From Mucilaginibacter daejeonensis (GTDB lineage Bacteria; Bacteroidota; Bacteroidia; Sphingobacteriales; Sphingobacteriaceae), in the NCBI RefSeq assembly GCF_020783335.1, contig NZ_CP086068.1, positions 2,728,001 through 2,792,000 of the forward strand: a DNA stretch of 64,000 nucleotides, read 5' to 3'. Positions within the stretch are counted from its first letter, which is position 1. Each line of letters opens with the position of its first letter. Positions 46,980 through 55,214 of this stretch are shown one piece after another. Under the pieces are notes generated by a model that made no database searches, was not told the DNA's origin, and saw only the letters and a program-made list of their open reading frames with translations. The position numbers were made by a program, and so were the translations under genes.

Positions 46980-48320
46980 ATGCAAGCAGCTTCCTCCCTT
47001 ATATGCTTTTACCTCCTATTGCTGATAAGCATCGCGCCAGCCCATGCACAGTCCCGCGTTAAAAAGAGACTTACCGATACCCAGCTACTCGACCTGATCG
47101 AACGGCAGACCTTTCAATATTTTTGGGATGGCGCCGAACCTACCTCGGGCCTGGCCCGTGAACGCTACCATGTCGATGGCGAATACCCACAGAACGATAA
47201 GGACGTGGTGGCCACCGGTGCCGCCGGTTTCGGGGTGATGAGTATCGTGGCGTCTATAGACCGTCATTACATTACCCGCAAGGCGGGTTTTGAGCGGTTG
47301 AAGAAAGCGGTCAGCTTTTTGGAAAGAACGGAGCGCCTCCACGGTGCATGGTCGCACTGGATATTGCCCGATGGCAAGGCCAAGCCCTTTGGGAAGGAAG
47401 ACGATGGCGGCGACCTGGTAGAGACCGCTTACCTGGCGCAAGGCCTGTTGACCGTTCGCCAATATTTCAGGAACGGCAATGCGGCTGAGAAACAACTGGC
47501 CGCCCGTATAGATAAGCTTTACCAAGGCATTGAATGGGACTGGTACCGTAATGGCGGCAAGAACGTGCTGTACTGGCACTGGAGCCCTACCGTTGGCTGG
47601 AAAAAGAATTTCCCGCTCGAAGGTTACAACGAGTGTTTGATCACCTACATCATGGCGGCCGCTTCGCCTACGCATACCATACCGGCCGAAGTTTACCACC
47701 AGGGCTGGGCACGCAGCGGTAAGATCGACACCAACCGATCGGTATATGGCTACAAGATCCGCCTTAAACATAACGGCGCACCTTTCGGAGTGGGACCATT
47801 ATTTTGGGCGCAATACTCGTACCTCGGCCTGAACCCTAAGGGGCTGACCGACCGCTACGCCGACTACTGGACCGAGAACAAGAACCATGCACTGATCCAC
47901 CGCGCTTACTGCATCGAGAATCCGAAAAATTTTAAAGGTTACGGTGCCGATTGCTGGGGCCTGACGGCCAGCTATTCGGTAAATGGTTACGCGGCTCATA
48001 ACCCGTCTGAAGACCTTGGTGTGATCGCGCCGACGGCTGCACTGGCCTCCTACCCTTACACGCCGGCTTATTCGCTCAAGGTGATGCGTCATTTGTATGA
48101 GGACCTTGGCGATAAGGTTTGGGGGAAGTACGGTTTTTATGATGCGTTCAGCGAAACGGCCAACTGGTATCCTAAGCGTTACCTGGGCATTGATCAGGGA
48201 CCGATCGTAGTGATGATCGAGAATGGCCGTTCGGGTTTATTGTGGAAACTATTCATGAGCTGCCCTGAAGTAAAGGCTGGGCTTAAAAAATTGGGATTCA
48301 ATTCGCCGTACATCAAATGA
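46980..48320 (+). CDS. GH144 endo-beta-1,2-glucanase-like protein (glucoamylase-fold)
   Basis: Start at the ATG at 46980 (MQAASSLICFYLLLLISIAPAHA); the ATG at 46893 lies in the terminator stem and gives no signal peptide. The body is an (alpha/alpha)6 barrel of the glucoamylase-like PF10091 kind, with LIERQTFQYFWDGAEPTSGLARER, GAAGFGVMSIVASIDRHYITR and GYNECLITYIMAAASPTH. This combination is that of GH144, whose founding member (Chitinophaga) cuts beta-1,2-glucan. Secreted, probably periplasmic. The stop overlaps the GH43 start (ATGA). Family-level certainty is good; substrate is by analogy. Confidence 0.85.
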   Translation: MQAASSLICFYLLLLISIAPAHAQSRVKKRLTDTQLLDLIERQTFQYFWDGAEPTSGLARERYHVDGEYPQNDKDVVATGAAGFGVMSIVASIDRHYITRKAGFERLKKAVSFLERTERLHGAWSHWILPDGKAKPFGKEDDGGDLVETAYLAQGLLTVRQYFRNGNAAEKQLAARIDKLYQGIEWDWYRNGGKNVLYWHWSPTVGWKKNFPLEGYNECLITYIMAAASPTHTIPAEVYHQGWARSGKIDTNRSVYGYKIRLKHNGAPFGVGPLFWAQYSYLGLNPKGLTDRYADYWTENKNHALIHRAYCIENPKNFKGYGADCWGLTASYSVNGYAAHNPSEDLGVIAPTAALASYPYTPAYSLKVMRHLYEDLGDKVWGKYGFYDAFSETANWYPKRYLGIDQGPIVVMIENGRSGLLWKLFMSCPEVKAGLKKLGFNSPYIK

Positions 48321-50041
48321 AGACGTACTATTTTTTCTTATTCTCTTTGCTGATGGCGACGGGCGTGATGGCGCAACCCACGCAGAACCGCACCTATTGC
48401 AACCCACTCAACCTTGATTATACCTACATGATCTACAACGCCGATCAGGGCCTGTCGTACCGCTCGGGTGCAGACCCGGCGGTAGTAAAATTCAGAGGTG
48501 AGTATTACATGTTCGTGACCCGCTCGCTGGGGTACTGGCACTCGGTCGACATGACCAACTGGAACTTCATCGTTCCGGAAAAATGGTACTTCCAGGGCAG
48601 CAATGCACCTGCCGCTCATAACTACAAGGATTCGGTATTGTACGTCACCGGCGACCCATCAGGCTCCATGAGTGTTTTGTATACTGATAACCCTAAAAAG
48701 GGCGACTGGAAAGCCTGCCCTTTTATCCTGAACGACCTGCAAGATCCTGACCTTTTTATCGATGATGATGGCCGCGCCTACATGTTCTGGGGGTCGTCCA
48801 ACACCTACCCTATCCGCGGGCGAGAGCTGGACCGTAAGAACAACTTTAAACCCATCGGTCCGACCACGGAGCTATTCAAATTGGATGGCGACAAGCATGG
48901 TTGGGAACGCTTCGGCGAGAACCACTCCGACACTAAGCTTAAAGGCTACATGGAAGGCGCCTGGCTCACCAAGCACAACGGCAAATACTATATGCAGTAC
49001 GCCGCACCTGGCACAGAGTTCAATGTTTATGGCGATGGCGTTTACGTGGCCGACAAACCATTAGGTCCGTACACCTATGCCCCTAACAACCCGGTATCAT
49101 ACAAGCCGGGCGGTTTCATCAACGGTGCCGGGCATGGCAGTACGGTGTTAGGTCCGGGCAATAAGTATTGGCACTACGCCTCCATGGCCGTATCGGTCAA
49201 CGTGAATTGGGAAAGGCGTTTGTGTGCCTTCCCGGCTGGCTTTGATGCCGATGGGCTTATGTATACGAACACCAACTACGGCGATTATCCGCATTACGCA
49301 CCCGCCATGCCATCGCGCAACGGTGAGTTCACGGGCTGGATGCTGCTATCCTACAAAAAGCCCGTCACTGCGTCAACTTCGAAAGATGCAGATCATGCGC
49401 CCGAAAAAGCTTTGGATGAAAATGTAAAGACCTTTTGGCTGGCCTCGGCTAATGATGATAAGCAATGGTTGCAGGTAGACATGCAGAATGTTGCCACTGT
49501 AAATGCATTGCAGATCAACTACAGCGACCACAAGGCAGATCTGTACGGACGTGTACCTGGTCTGCGCCATCGTTATTGGGTGGAAAGCAGTACTGATGGA
49601 AAAAATTGGAACACCATCATCGATAAAAAAGAGAGTTTTACCGATAATCCTAACGACTATGTAGAGTTGGAAGCGCCGGTGAAGGCACGGTACGTTCGCT
49701 ATCACAATGTCAAGGTACCTACCGGCAGTTTGGCTATTTCTGGCTTCCGTGTATTTGGCAAGGGAACCGGTAAAGTGCCGGGTACGCCTGCGTCCTTTAA
49801 AGTGGCACGCAAAGCCGATCGTCGGGATGCCCTCCTCACCTGGAATGCTGTGAAAGGCGCTCAGGGTTATAACATCAAATGGGGCATCGCTCCCAATAGA
49901 TTGTATGATTCGTGGCTGGTGTATGGGGTCGATCAATTAGACCTCAAAAGCCTGGGCACCGATCAAATGTATTATTTCACTGTTGAAGCGTTCAACGAGA
50001 ATGGCATCAGTAAGCCTACCTCCGCTCAGCGCGTAAATTGA
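48317..50041 (+). CDS. GH43-type five-bladed propeller hydrolase with discoidin and FN3 domains
   Basis: 574 residues, signal MKTYYFFLFSLLMATGVMA. Residues about 25-345 form the GH43-like propeller: GADPAVVKFRGEYYMF (catalytic base Asp), DLQDPDLFIDDDGRAYMFWG (pKa-setting Asp) and YMEGAWLTKHNGKYYM (acid Glu). Next is an F5/8 type C (discoidin) carbohydrate-binding domain (about 350-485) and a fibronectin type III domain (about 490-574). Translationally coupled to GH144. It may remove side groups from the glucan, or be a divergent GH43 acting on a related glucoside. Confidence 0.85.
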   Translation: MKTYYFFLFSLLMATGVMAQPTQNRTYCNPLNLDYTYMIYNADQGLSYRSGADPAVVKFRGEYYMFVTRSLGYWHSVDMTNWNFIVPEKWYFQGSNAPAAHNYKDSVLYVTGDPSGSMSVLYTDNPKKGDWKACPFILNDLQDPDLFIDDDGRAYMFWGSSNTYPIRGRELDRKNNFKPIGPTTELFKLDGDKHGWERFGENHSDTKLKGYMEGAWLTKHNGKYYMQYAAPGTEFNVYGDGVYVADKPLGPYTYAPNNPVSYKPGGFINGAGHGSTVLGPGNKYWHYASMAVSVNVNWERRLCAFPAGFDADGLMYTNTNYGDYPHYAPAMPSRNGEFTGWMLLSYKKPVTASTSKDADHAPEKALDENVKTFWLASANDDKQWLQVDMQNVATVNALQINYSDHKADLYGRVPGLRHRYWVESSTDGKNWNTIIDKKESFTDNPNDYVELEAPVKARYVRYHNVKVPTGSLAISGFRVFGKGTGKVPGTPASFKVARKADRRDALLTWNAVKGAQGYNIKWGIAPNRLYDSWLVYGVDQLDLKSLGTDQMYYFTVEAFNENGISKPTSAQRVN

Positions 50042-50050
50042 TATCTAACT

Positions 50051-52363
50051 ATGATGAACTTTAAAAAAGCATTATCCCTGATCTGTATAGGCACTGCGGG
50101 TGCTACGCTTGCCTTTGCGCAAACCAAACGCCCGGCTGTTAACACCGATGAGGCCAAAATGAATGCCTTTGTAAGCCAGCTAATGGCTAAAATGACCGTT
50201 GACGAAAAGATCGGCCAACTCAATCTGGTGACCGGCGGCGAGGCCACCACCGGATCGGTGGTAAGTACCGACGTAGAAAGCAAGATCGCCAAAGGGCAGA
50301 TCGGCGGCATATTCAGCCTTACCACCCCGCAGCGCATCCGCAAAGCGCAGGAGATCGCGGTGACCAAAAGCCGTTTGAAGATACCGATGATCTTTGGCCA
50401 GGACGTGATCCACGGTTACAAGACCAGTTTCCCGATCCCTTTAGCGCTGGCCGCCAGTTGGGACCTTGACCTGATCCAGCGCACGGCCCGCGTAGCCGCC
50501 ACCGAAGCGACGGCCGATGGATTGAACTGGGCCTATTCGCCCATGGTCGACATCGTTCGTGATGCGCGCTGGGGCCGTGTAGCCGAAAGCTCGGGCGAGG
50601 ACGAATACCTGGGCTCACAGATCGCCAGGGTAATGGTAAAAGGCTTACAGGGTGACCTTAAAGGCAATAATACCATGATGGCTTGCGTAAAGCACTTTGC
50701 CTTATATGGTGCTGCCGAATCAGGTCGTGATTATAACACAACCGACATGAGCCTCGACCGCATGTACAACGTTTACCTCAAACCTTACAAAGCGGCTATT
50801 GACGCGGGTGCAGGCAGCGCCATGGTATCGTTCAATGATATCAACGGCACACCGGCCACGGCGAATAAATGGTTGCTGACCGATGTATTGCGCAAGCAAT
50901 GGGGCTTTAAAGGGTTTGTGGTATCTGACTATACCGGCGTGAGCGAACTGATCGAGCATGGCCTGGGCGACCTGCAACAAGTATCGGCCCTGGCCTTGAA
51001 GGCCGGCACCGATATGGACATGGTGAGCGAAGGATATTTGAAGACCCTCAAAACTTCCCTGCAGCAAGGAAAGGTGACCATTGCCGACATCAATAACGCC
51101 TGCCGCTTGGTGCTGGAAGCCAAATACAAACTCGGCCTGTTCCAGGATCCGTACAAGTATTGCAGCGAGGAACGCGCCAAGACGGAGATCATGACACCGG
51201 CCAACATGAAATTCAGCCGCGATGCCGCCAGCCAAACCTTCGTATTGCTCAAGAATGCTAATAAGACCTTACCGCTTAAAAAAGCGGGGAATATAGCCGT
51301 GATCGGTCCGCTGGGTAATACCGGCGCCAACATGCCGGGCACCTGGGCAGTTAACGCCGACCTGGCCACTACCCCGTCATTGTTGGAAGGCTTAAAAGCA
51401 GTGGCCGGCAATAAGGCCAACATCACCTACAGCATGGGATCTAATTTAACGGCCGACGCTACCTTGCAAAAGAATGGCACCATGTTCGGCCGCGAGATAC
51501 CACGTGATGACCGCCCTGAGGCTGAAGTGATCGAGGATGCCGTAAAGGCCGCTAAAAAAGCCGACGTGGTGATCGCAGCACTGGGCGAAGGTTCCGAAAT
51601 GAGCGGTGAAAGCTCGAGCCGTACCGACATTGGCATCCCTGATGTGCAAAAACGTTTACTGGAAGCTTTACTGAAGACCGGCAAGCCGGTGGTACTGGTG
51701 TTATTCACCGGGCGCCCGCTCACCATCAAATGGGAAAGCGAGAACGTGCCGGCCATCCTGAATGTGTGGTTCGGGGGCAGCCAGGCCGCATATGCTATTG
51801 CCGATGTATTGTTCGGCGATGTAAATCCTTCAGGTAAACTGCCGATCACCTTCCCGCAAAATGTGGGTCAGGTGCCGATCTATTACAGCCACAAAAATAC
51901 CGGTCGTCCGCTGGCCAAAAATGGCTGGTTCACCAAGTTCCGTTCGGACTATTTGGATGTAAGCAACGATCCGCAATACCCATTCGGTTTCGGGTTGAGT
52001 TACACCACCTTTAGCTACAGCGATGTGAAGTTAAGCAGTGCCACCCTGCGCCCGGGCAGCACCATTACCGCTACGGTGACGGTCACCAACACCGGCAGCA
52101 TGGAAGGTAAAGAGACCGTGCAGTTGTACACCCGCGACTTGGTGGGTAGTACCACAAGGCCGGTAATGGAGCTAAAAGGCTTTAAAAAAGTGAGCCTTAA
52201 ACCGGGCGAAAGCAAGCAGGTGAGCTTCAACATCAGCGAGGAGGACCTGAAATTTTATAATGCACAGCTTAAGTACGTGGCCGAACCGGGCGACTTTAAA
52301 GTGTTCGTTGGACCAAATTCGGCCGATGTTAAAGAGTCGAAGTTCACACTGTTGAGCAAGTGA
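50051..52363 (+). CDS. GH3 family beta-glucosidase
   Basis: 770 residues with signal MMNFKKALSLICIGTAGATLAFAQ. Nucleophile D293 in GFVVSDYTGV; acid/base Glu in GEGSEMSGESSSRTD; C-terminal fibronectin-like domain (VQLYTRDLVGSTTRPVMELKGF) as in BglX-type enzymes. It is last in the susC-susD-GH144-GH43-GH3 series. GH3 enzymes next to GH144 or SusCD in other Bacteroidota cleave sophorooligosaccharides to glucose, which fits the locus. Periplasmic. Confidence 0.94.
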   Translation: MMNFKKALSLICIGTAGATLAFAQTKRPAVNTDEAKMNAFVSQLMAKMTVDEKIGQLNLVTGGEATTGSVVSTDVESKIAKGQIGGIFSLTTPQRIRKAQEIAVTKSRLKIPMIFGQDVIHGYKTSFPIPLALAASWDLDLIQRTARVAATEATADGLNWAYSPMVDIVRDARWGRVAESSGEDEYLGSQIARVMVKGLQGDLKGNNTMMACVKHFALYGAAESGRDYNTTDMSLDRMYNVYLKPYKAAIDAGAGSAMVSFNDINGTPATANKWLLTDVLRKQWGFKGFVVSDYTGVSELIEHGLGDLQQVSALALKAGTDMDMVSEGYLKTLKTSLQQGKVTIADINNACRLVLEAKYKLGLFQDPYKYCSEERAKTEIMTPANMKFSRDAASQTFVLLKNANKTLPLKKAGNIAVIGPLGNTGANMPGTWAVNADLATTPSLLEGLKAVAGNKANITYSMGSNLTADATLQKNGTMFGREIPRDDRPEAEVIEDAVKAAKKADVVIAALGEGSEMSGESSSRTDIGIPDVQKRLLEALLKTGKPVVLVLFTGRPLTIKWESENVPAILNVWFGGSQAAYAIADVLFGDVNPSGKLPITFPQNVGQVPIYYSHKNTGRPLAKNGWFTKFRSDYLDVSNDPQYPFGFGLSYTTFSYSDVKLSSATLRPGSTITATVTVTNTGSMEGKETVQLYTRDLVGSTTRPVMELKGFKKVSLKPGESKQVSFNISEEDLKFYNAQLKYVAEPGDFKVFVGPNSADVKESKFTLLSK

Positions 52364-52369
52364 TCGCCA

Positions 52370-53815
52370 CTATAGCGATACCCTAATGCCGAACACATCC
52401 TTCAAGGCCTGTTTGGCCGCATGATAACCACACATCCCATGAACCCCACCTCCCGGTGGGGTTGATGAGGAACAGATATATAAACCCTTGGCCGACGTGC
52501 GGTAAGGAGACCACCTGAGGGCCGGGCGGGTGAACAACTGCCCGATGTCCAGTCTGCCGCCGTTAATATCTCCCCCTATGTAATTGGGGTTATGCTCCTG
52601 CATTTGCACACTATTGAACGTATGCCTGGCCAGTATACGTTCTTTAAAACCCGGTGCAAAACGTTCCACCTGAGTTTCAATAATGTCGGTCATATTCCGT
52701 GTAGAGCCGTTGGGTACATGGCAGTAGGCCCAAGCGGTATGCTTGCCTTGTGGGGCACGAGTATGATCATACAAGCTTTGCTGTGCAAGCAACACGTAAG
52801 GCTTATCAGTATGACGGCCTTGCTTTGAGGATGCCTCCGCTGCTACGATCTCTTCTAATGTTCCGCCTAAATGTACCGTACCTGCCTTGCGGCAGTCATC
52901 AGCAGTAAAAGGTATCGGGGCATCCAACGCCCAATCTATTTTGTAAACGCCATCACCATAGCGGTAACGCTCTAATTGCCATTTATAAACGGAGGATAGC
53001 TGATGACCGGCTATCTGCAGTAACTGCCTCGGAGTAACATCAAAAAGCACCGCATGTGCCGATGGCAATTGCGCCATGGAGGTGATGTAAGTGTCGGTCT
53101 GTATACGCCCCCCAATAGACGTATAATAGGCAGCCATGGCCGAGGTTATAGATGCCGAACCACCTTCAGGAATGACCCAGCCACCTGTATGCCCGTTGGT
53201 GAGCAGCACTAAAGCGATGGCAGCGGTGGTCAGGTTGGTCAGCGGTTGGATAGCATGCGCGGCCATACCAGCGATCAGTCCACGCGCTTGGATGGTCTTA
53301 AATTTGTGAGCGAGCGTCGTAGCAGGCAGCAACGCCTTGAGGCCGAACCGCGCCAGTGCCAGCGGATGCTGAGGCAATTTGAGCGGACCCAGTATATCGG
53401 GAGCCAGTAAAGGCCAATCCTTCACGAGGGGTTTGATCAGATCAGTATATGTGTGGGCGTCGGCACCCAACCTACGGGCGGTATCCTCAACAGAGCGGGC
53501 CAGTATAGCGGCCGAACCATCATCAAAAGGATGTGCCGCATCGATACCGGGATACAAAAAACGCAGACCATGCTGATGAAGCGGCAGCGTGCTTAAGAAC
53601 GGCGACCCTAAAGCTAACGGATGAATGGCCGAACAAACATCGTGTTTGAAGCCGGGCAGCGTAAGCTCTTCGGTACGCATTCCTCCCCCAATGGTGCTTT
53701 TGCCTTCGATCACCAGGGTGCTCAGTCCCTGCTGTTGCATCAAGATGGCAGCCGCCAAACCATTAGGTCCGGAACCAATGATCACCGCATCAAGGTCGCG
53801 TTTTGGAAGTTGCAT
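52370..53815 (-). CDS. NAD(P)/FAD-dependent oxidoreductase (phytoene desaturase-like)
   Basis: 481 residues. The FAD-binding motif VIIGSGPNGLAAAILMQQQG is at residues 11-30, followed by the family TIGGGMRTEELTLPGF, and the C-terminal GLYICSSSTPPGGGVHGMCGYHAAKQAL. It belongs to the CrtI/phytoene-desaturase-like flavoprotein group. It sits alone, convergent with the GH3 gene (6-bp gap), and no carotenoid genes are nearby, so the substrate is unknown. The likely start is the ATG at 53815. Confidence 0.88.
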   Translation of the reverse strand: MQLPKRDLDAVIIGSGPNGLAAAILMQQQGLSTLVIEGKSTIGGGMRTEELTLPGFKHDVCSAIHPLALGSPFLSTLPLHQHGLRFLYPGIDAAHPFDDGSAAILARSVEDTARRLGADAHTYTDLIKPLVKDWPLLAPDILGPLKLPQHPLALARFGLKALLPATTLAHKFKTIQARGLIAGMAAHAIQPLTNLTTAAIALVLLTNGHTGGWVIPEGGSASITSAMAAYYTSIGGRIQTDTYITSMAQLPSAHAVLFDVTPRQLLQIAGHQLSSVYKWQLERYRYGDGVYKIDWALDAPIPFTADDCRKAGTVHLGGTLEEIVAAEASSKQGRHTDKPYVLLAQQSLYDHTRAPQGKHTAWAYCHVPNGSTRNMTDIIETQVERFAPGFKERILARHTFNSVQMQEHNPNYIGGDINGGRLDIGQLFTRPALRWSPYRTSAKGLYICSSSTPPGGGVHGMCGYHAAKQALKDVFGIRVSL

Positions 53816-53915
53816 CAGATATTTTTACAGGCCATGTAAAGGTACAAAGCCCTGTCAACTGAACAACTAAATGGATAAAATGCTTGAACGCATAACGTTA
53901 TCTCACCTTTAATAG

Positions 53916-53987
53916 AGGCGTGAGGACGGATTCGAACCGTCGTACAAGGTTTTGCAGACCCCTACCTAACCACTCGGCCACTCCGCC
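53916..53987 (-). tRNA. tRNA-Cys (anticodon GCA) with a bulged acceptor-stem base
   Basis: Anticodon loop CTGCAAA gives GCA; T-arm GACGG-TTCGAAT-CCGTC is perfect; discriminator T is the Cys identity base. The acceptor 5' strand GGCGGAG pairs fully with the 3' strand only if the A at 53921 (T on the plus strand) is bulged: CTC-A-CGCC. The 5' end is 10 bp after the stop of the redoxin-like gene on the same strand, with no promoter motif between, so it is probably cut from that mRNA. A CCA end is not encoded. Confidence 0.88.
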
Positions 53988-53997
53988 ATGGTCACCT

Positions 53998-54612
53998 TTA
54001 GGCCGTGCGTTTGGCTGCCAGGTAATTATTTGACCGGTACACTGAACTCAGGATCTGCTGCGTAGGCACAGCAGTGTCGATCTCGGTGTTATGGTGATGG
54101 TAAGTGACATTGAAAAAGTGATCCACCACAAAGAGAGATGGTAGCGGCACATTGCTGTTCAACCCCGCGTAAAGATCCCAGGCCGGGCTGTCTTCTGAGT
54201 ACACCCCAAAAGCCTTGGCGATCTGCGCATCAACGTCGGTATGTACCGGCAACAACAGGTTATGGTTCCACAGTAACTGCTGCAATGTGCTATCATCGCC
54301 ATCAGCATCGACCACTACGATGCTGCCGTCCTGGTATCTCACCTCGTTACGGATGGCATTCAACTGCTTCAGGTGCTCCAAGCCTACCGCACCCCATTGT
54401 GCCGAATAAAAGTAGACCACCAGGATCTTGCTAAGCGCCGGTGTTTTGGTGTAGCTGTTATTTCCTAAGTACGTTGGTGCTCCGGCACCGATGGCAACGT
54501 TATCGCCGGTAACGGCGGGAGTGAGTTTTTTATATTCGGTACGACCGAACTCTGTTTCTATATTGACCTCTAAATGATCGAATGCTGGGTATTGGGTGTT
54601 GGTAGCTGACAT
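53998..54612 (-). CDS. Cysteine-free redoxin-fold protein downstream of a Cys leader
   Basis: 201 residues from the ATG at 54612 (MSATNTQYPAF). The frame can be extended to 54639, but that adds a hydrophobic MSYFIIIFI without support. It has the thioredoxin-like AhpC/TSA order: SKILVVYFYSAQWGAVGLEHLKQL in two overlapping strands and helix, VVVDADGD, and PLPSLFVVDHFFNVTY with the cis-Pro region. The position of the peroxidatic Cys is not Cys. The whole protein contains no Cys and no Met after the start, so it cannot be a thiol peroxidase. It lies 107 nt after a Cys-codon leader ORF and 10 bp before tRNA-Cys. Possible roles: sensor, binding protein, or sulfur-sparing stress protein. Confidence 0.8.
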   Translation of the reverse strand: MSATNTQYPAFDHLEVNIETEFGRTEYKKLTPAVTGDNVAIGAGAPTYLGNNSYTKTPALSKILVVYFYSAQWGAVGLEHLKQLNAIRNEVRYQDGSIVVVDADGDDSTLQQLLWNHNLLLPVHTDVDAQIAKAFGVYSEDSPAWDLYAGLNSNVPLPSLFVVDHFFNVTYHHHNTEIDTAVPTQQILSSVYRSNNYLAAKRTA

Positions 54613-54658
54613 GATGAAAATGATAATAAAATAAGACAATGTTGAGGACAGACATCAG

Positions 54659-54696
54659 GTGGCGGAGCAAGTTCCACAACGCTTAAGTGCTCCCAC
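54659..54696 (-). promoter_or_regulatory. Stem-loop between the Cys leader ORF and the redoxin gene
   Basis: 54659-54669 pairs with 54688-54696 in nine base pairs with a two-base bulge (54663-54664). It lies 23 nt after the leader stop and 47 nt before the redoxin start. No long U-run follows, so control could be by alternative folding or Rho rather than an intrinsic terminator. Confidence 0.5.
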
Positions 54697-54718
54697 TTTT
54701 CCTCGGTGCTCGGCCGAT

Positions 54719-54793
54719 CTAGCGACAACAACACATGACCCAGCTTGAGCGGCTGTTCATGTACAATGGGCGTTGTGTGGCTAATACTCTCAT
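54719..54793 (-). CDS. 24-residue leader peptide ending in Cys-Cys-Cys-Arg
   Basis: Short ORF on the minus strand: ATG at 54793, stop at 54721-54719. The product begins MRVLATQR and ends WVMCCCR, with three consecutive TGT codons just before the last Arg and stop. The layout (promoter, about 27-nt leader, Cys-rich short ORF, stem-loop, main gene) is that of an amino-acid attenuator, as known for poly-Cys short ORFs in mycobacteria. A ribosome stalling at the Cys codons would cover sequence just before the stem-loop. Its product is too short to be an enzyme. Confidence 0.72.
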   Translation of the reverse strand: MRVLATQRPLYMNSRSSWVMCCCR

Positions 54794-54826
54794 GGTTCTA
54801 TCTTTTATTTTCGTGTCTTGATGATA

Positions 54827-54834
54827 CAAATATA
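54827..54834 (-). promoter_or_regulatory. -7 element for the Cys leader transcript
   Basis: TATATTTG on the minus strand matches TAnnTTTG and puts the transcription start near 54820, about 27 nt before the leader ATG. No clear -33 box. Confidence 0.6.
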
Positions 54835-55214
54835 TATAATATCTACAGATTTAGTAGATTTAATTAAAGAGATGATGTAATTGTTTGATGTTCAGTAAGA
54901 AATTTTTATACGGAATCTCATTCTTTTATGCCATTACATCTTCTAAAAAGTGTTTCACCGATGTAACGATCCGGGCTTTTTTGGCATGATACGAAGGCCA
55001 GAATATTTGAGAAAAACCTGTAAAAATCTGTAAAGTGTTCTGTCTGCCTTGTTCATGAGGCTTAGTTTCGATGAACAACACGAGATGTAACAGTAACGAT
55101 GACAAGCGTGCGATCGGGTAGTTCAGGGGCGATGTTGTTTAGGGTTTGTTGGCACTATATCTCTAATTTTCGTTATGTTTGGCAGTTAATTAGCTATAAG
55201 CATCACAGCCGCAC
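54835..55214. other. 380-bp intergenic region with PASTA-gene promoter
   Basis: AT-rich in its first part. TATGTTTG at 55174-55181 is a -7 match 33 bp before the PASTA gene start, with TTTGTTGG at 55144-55151 as a loose -33 region. No ORF or repeat of note elsewhere. Confidence 0.5.

Noticed and set aside
47085..47771. 228-codon minus-strand ORF
   Set aside because: Antisense to the GH144 gene, no motif.
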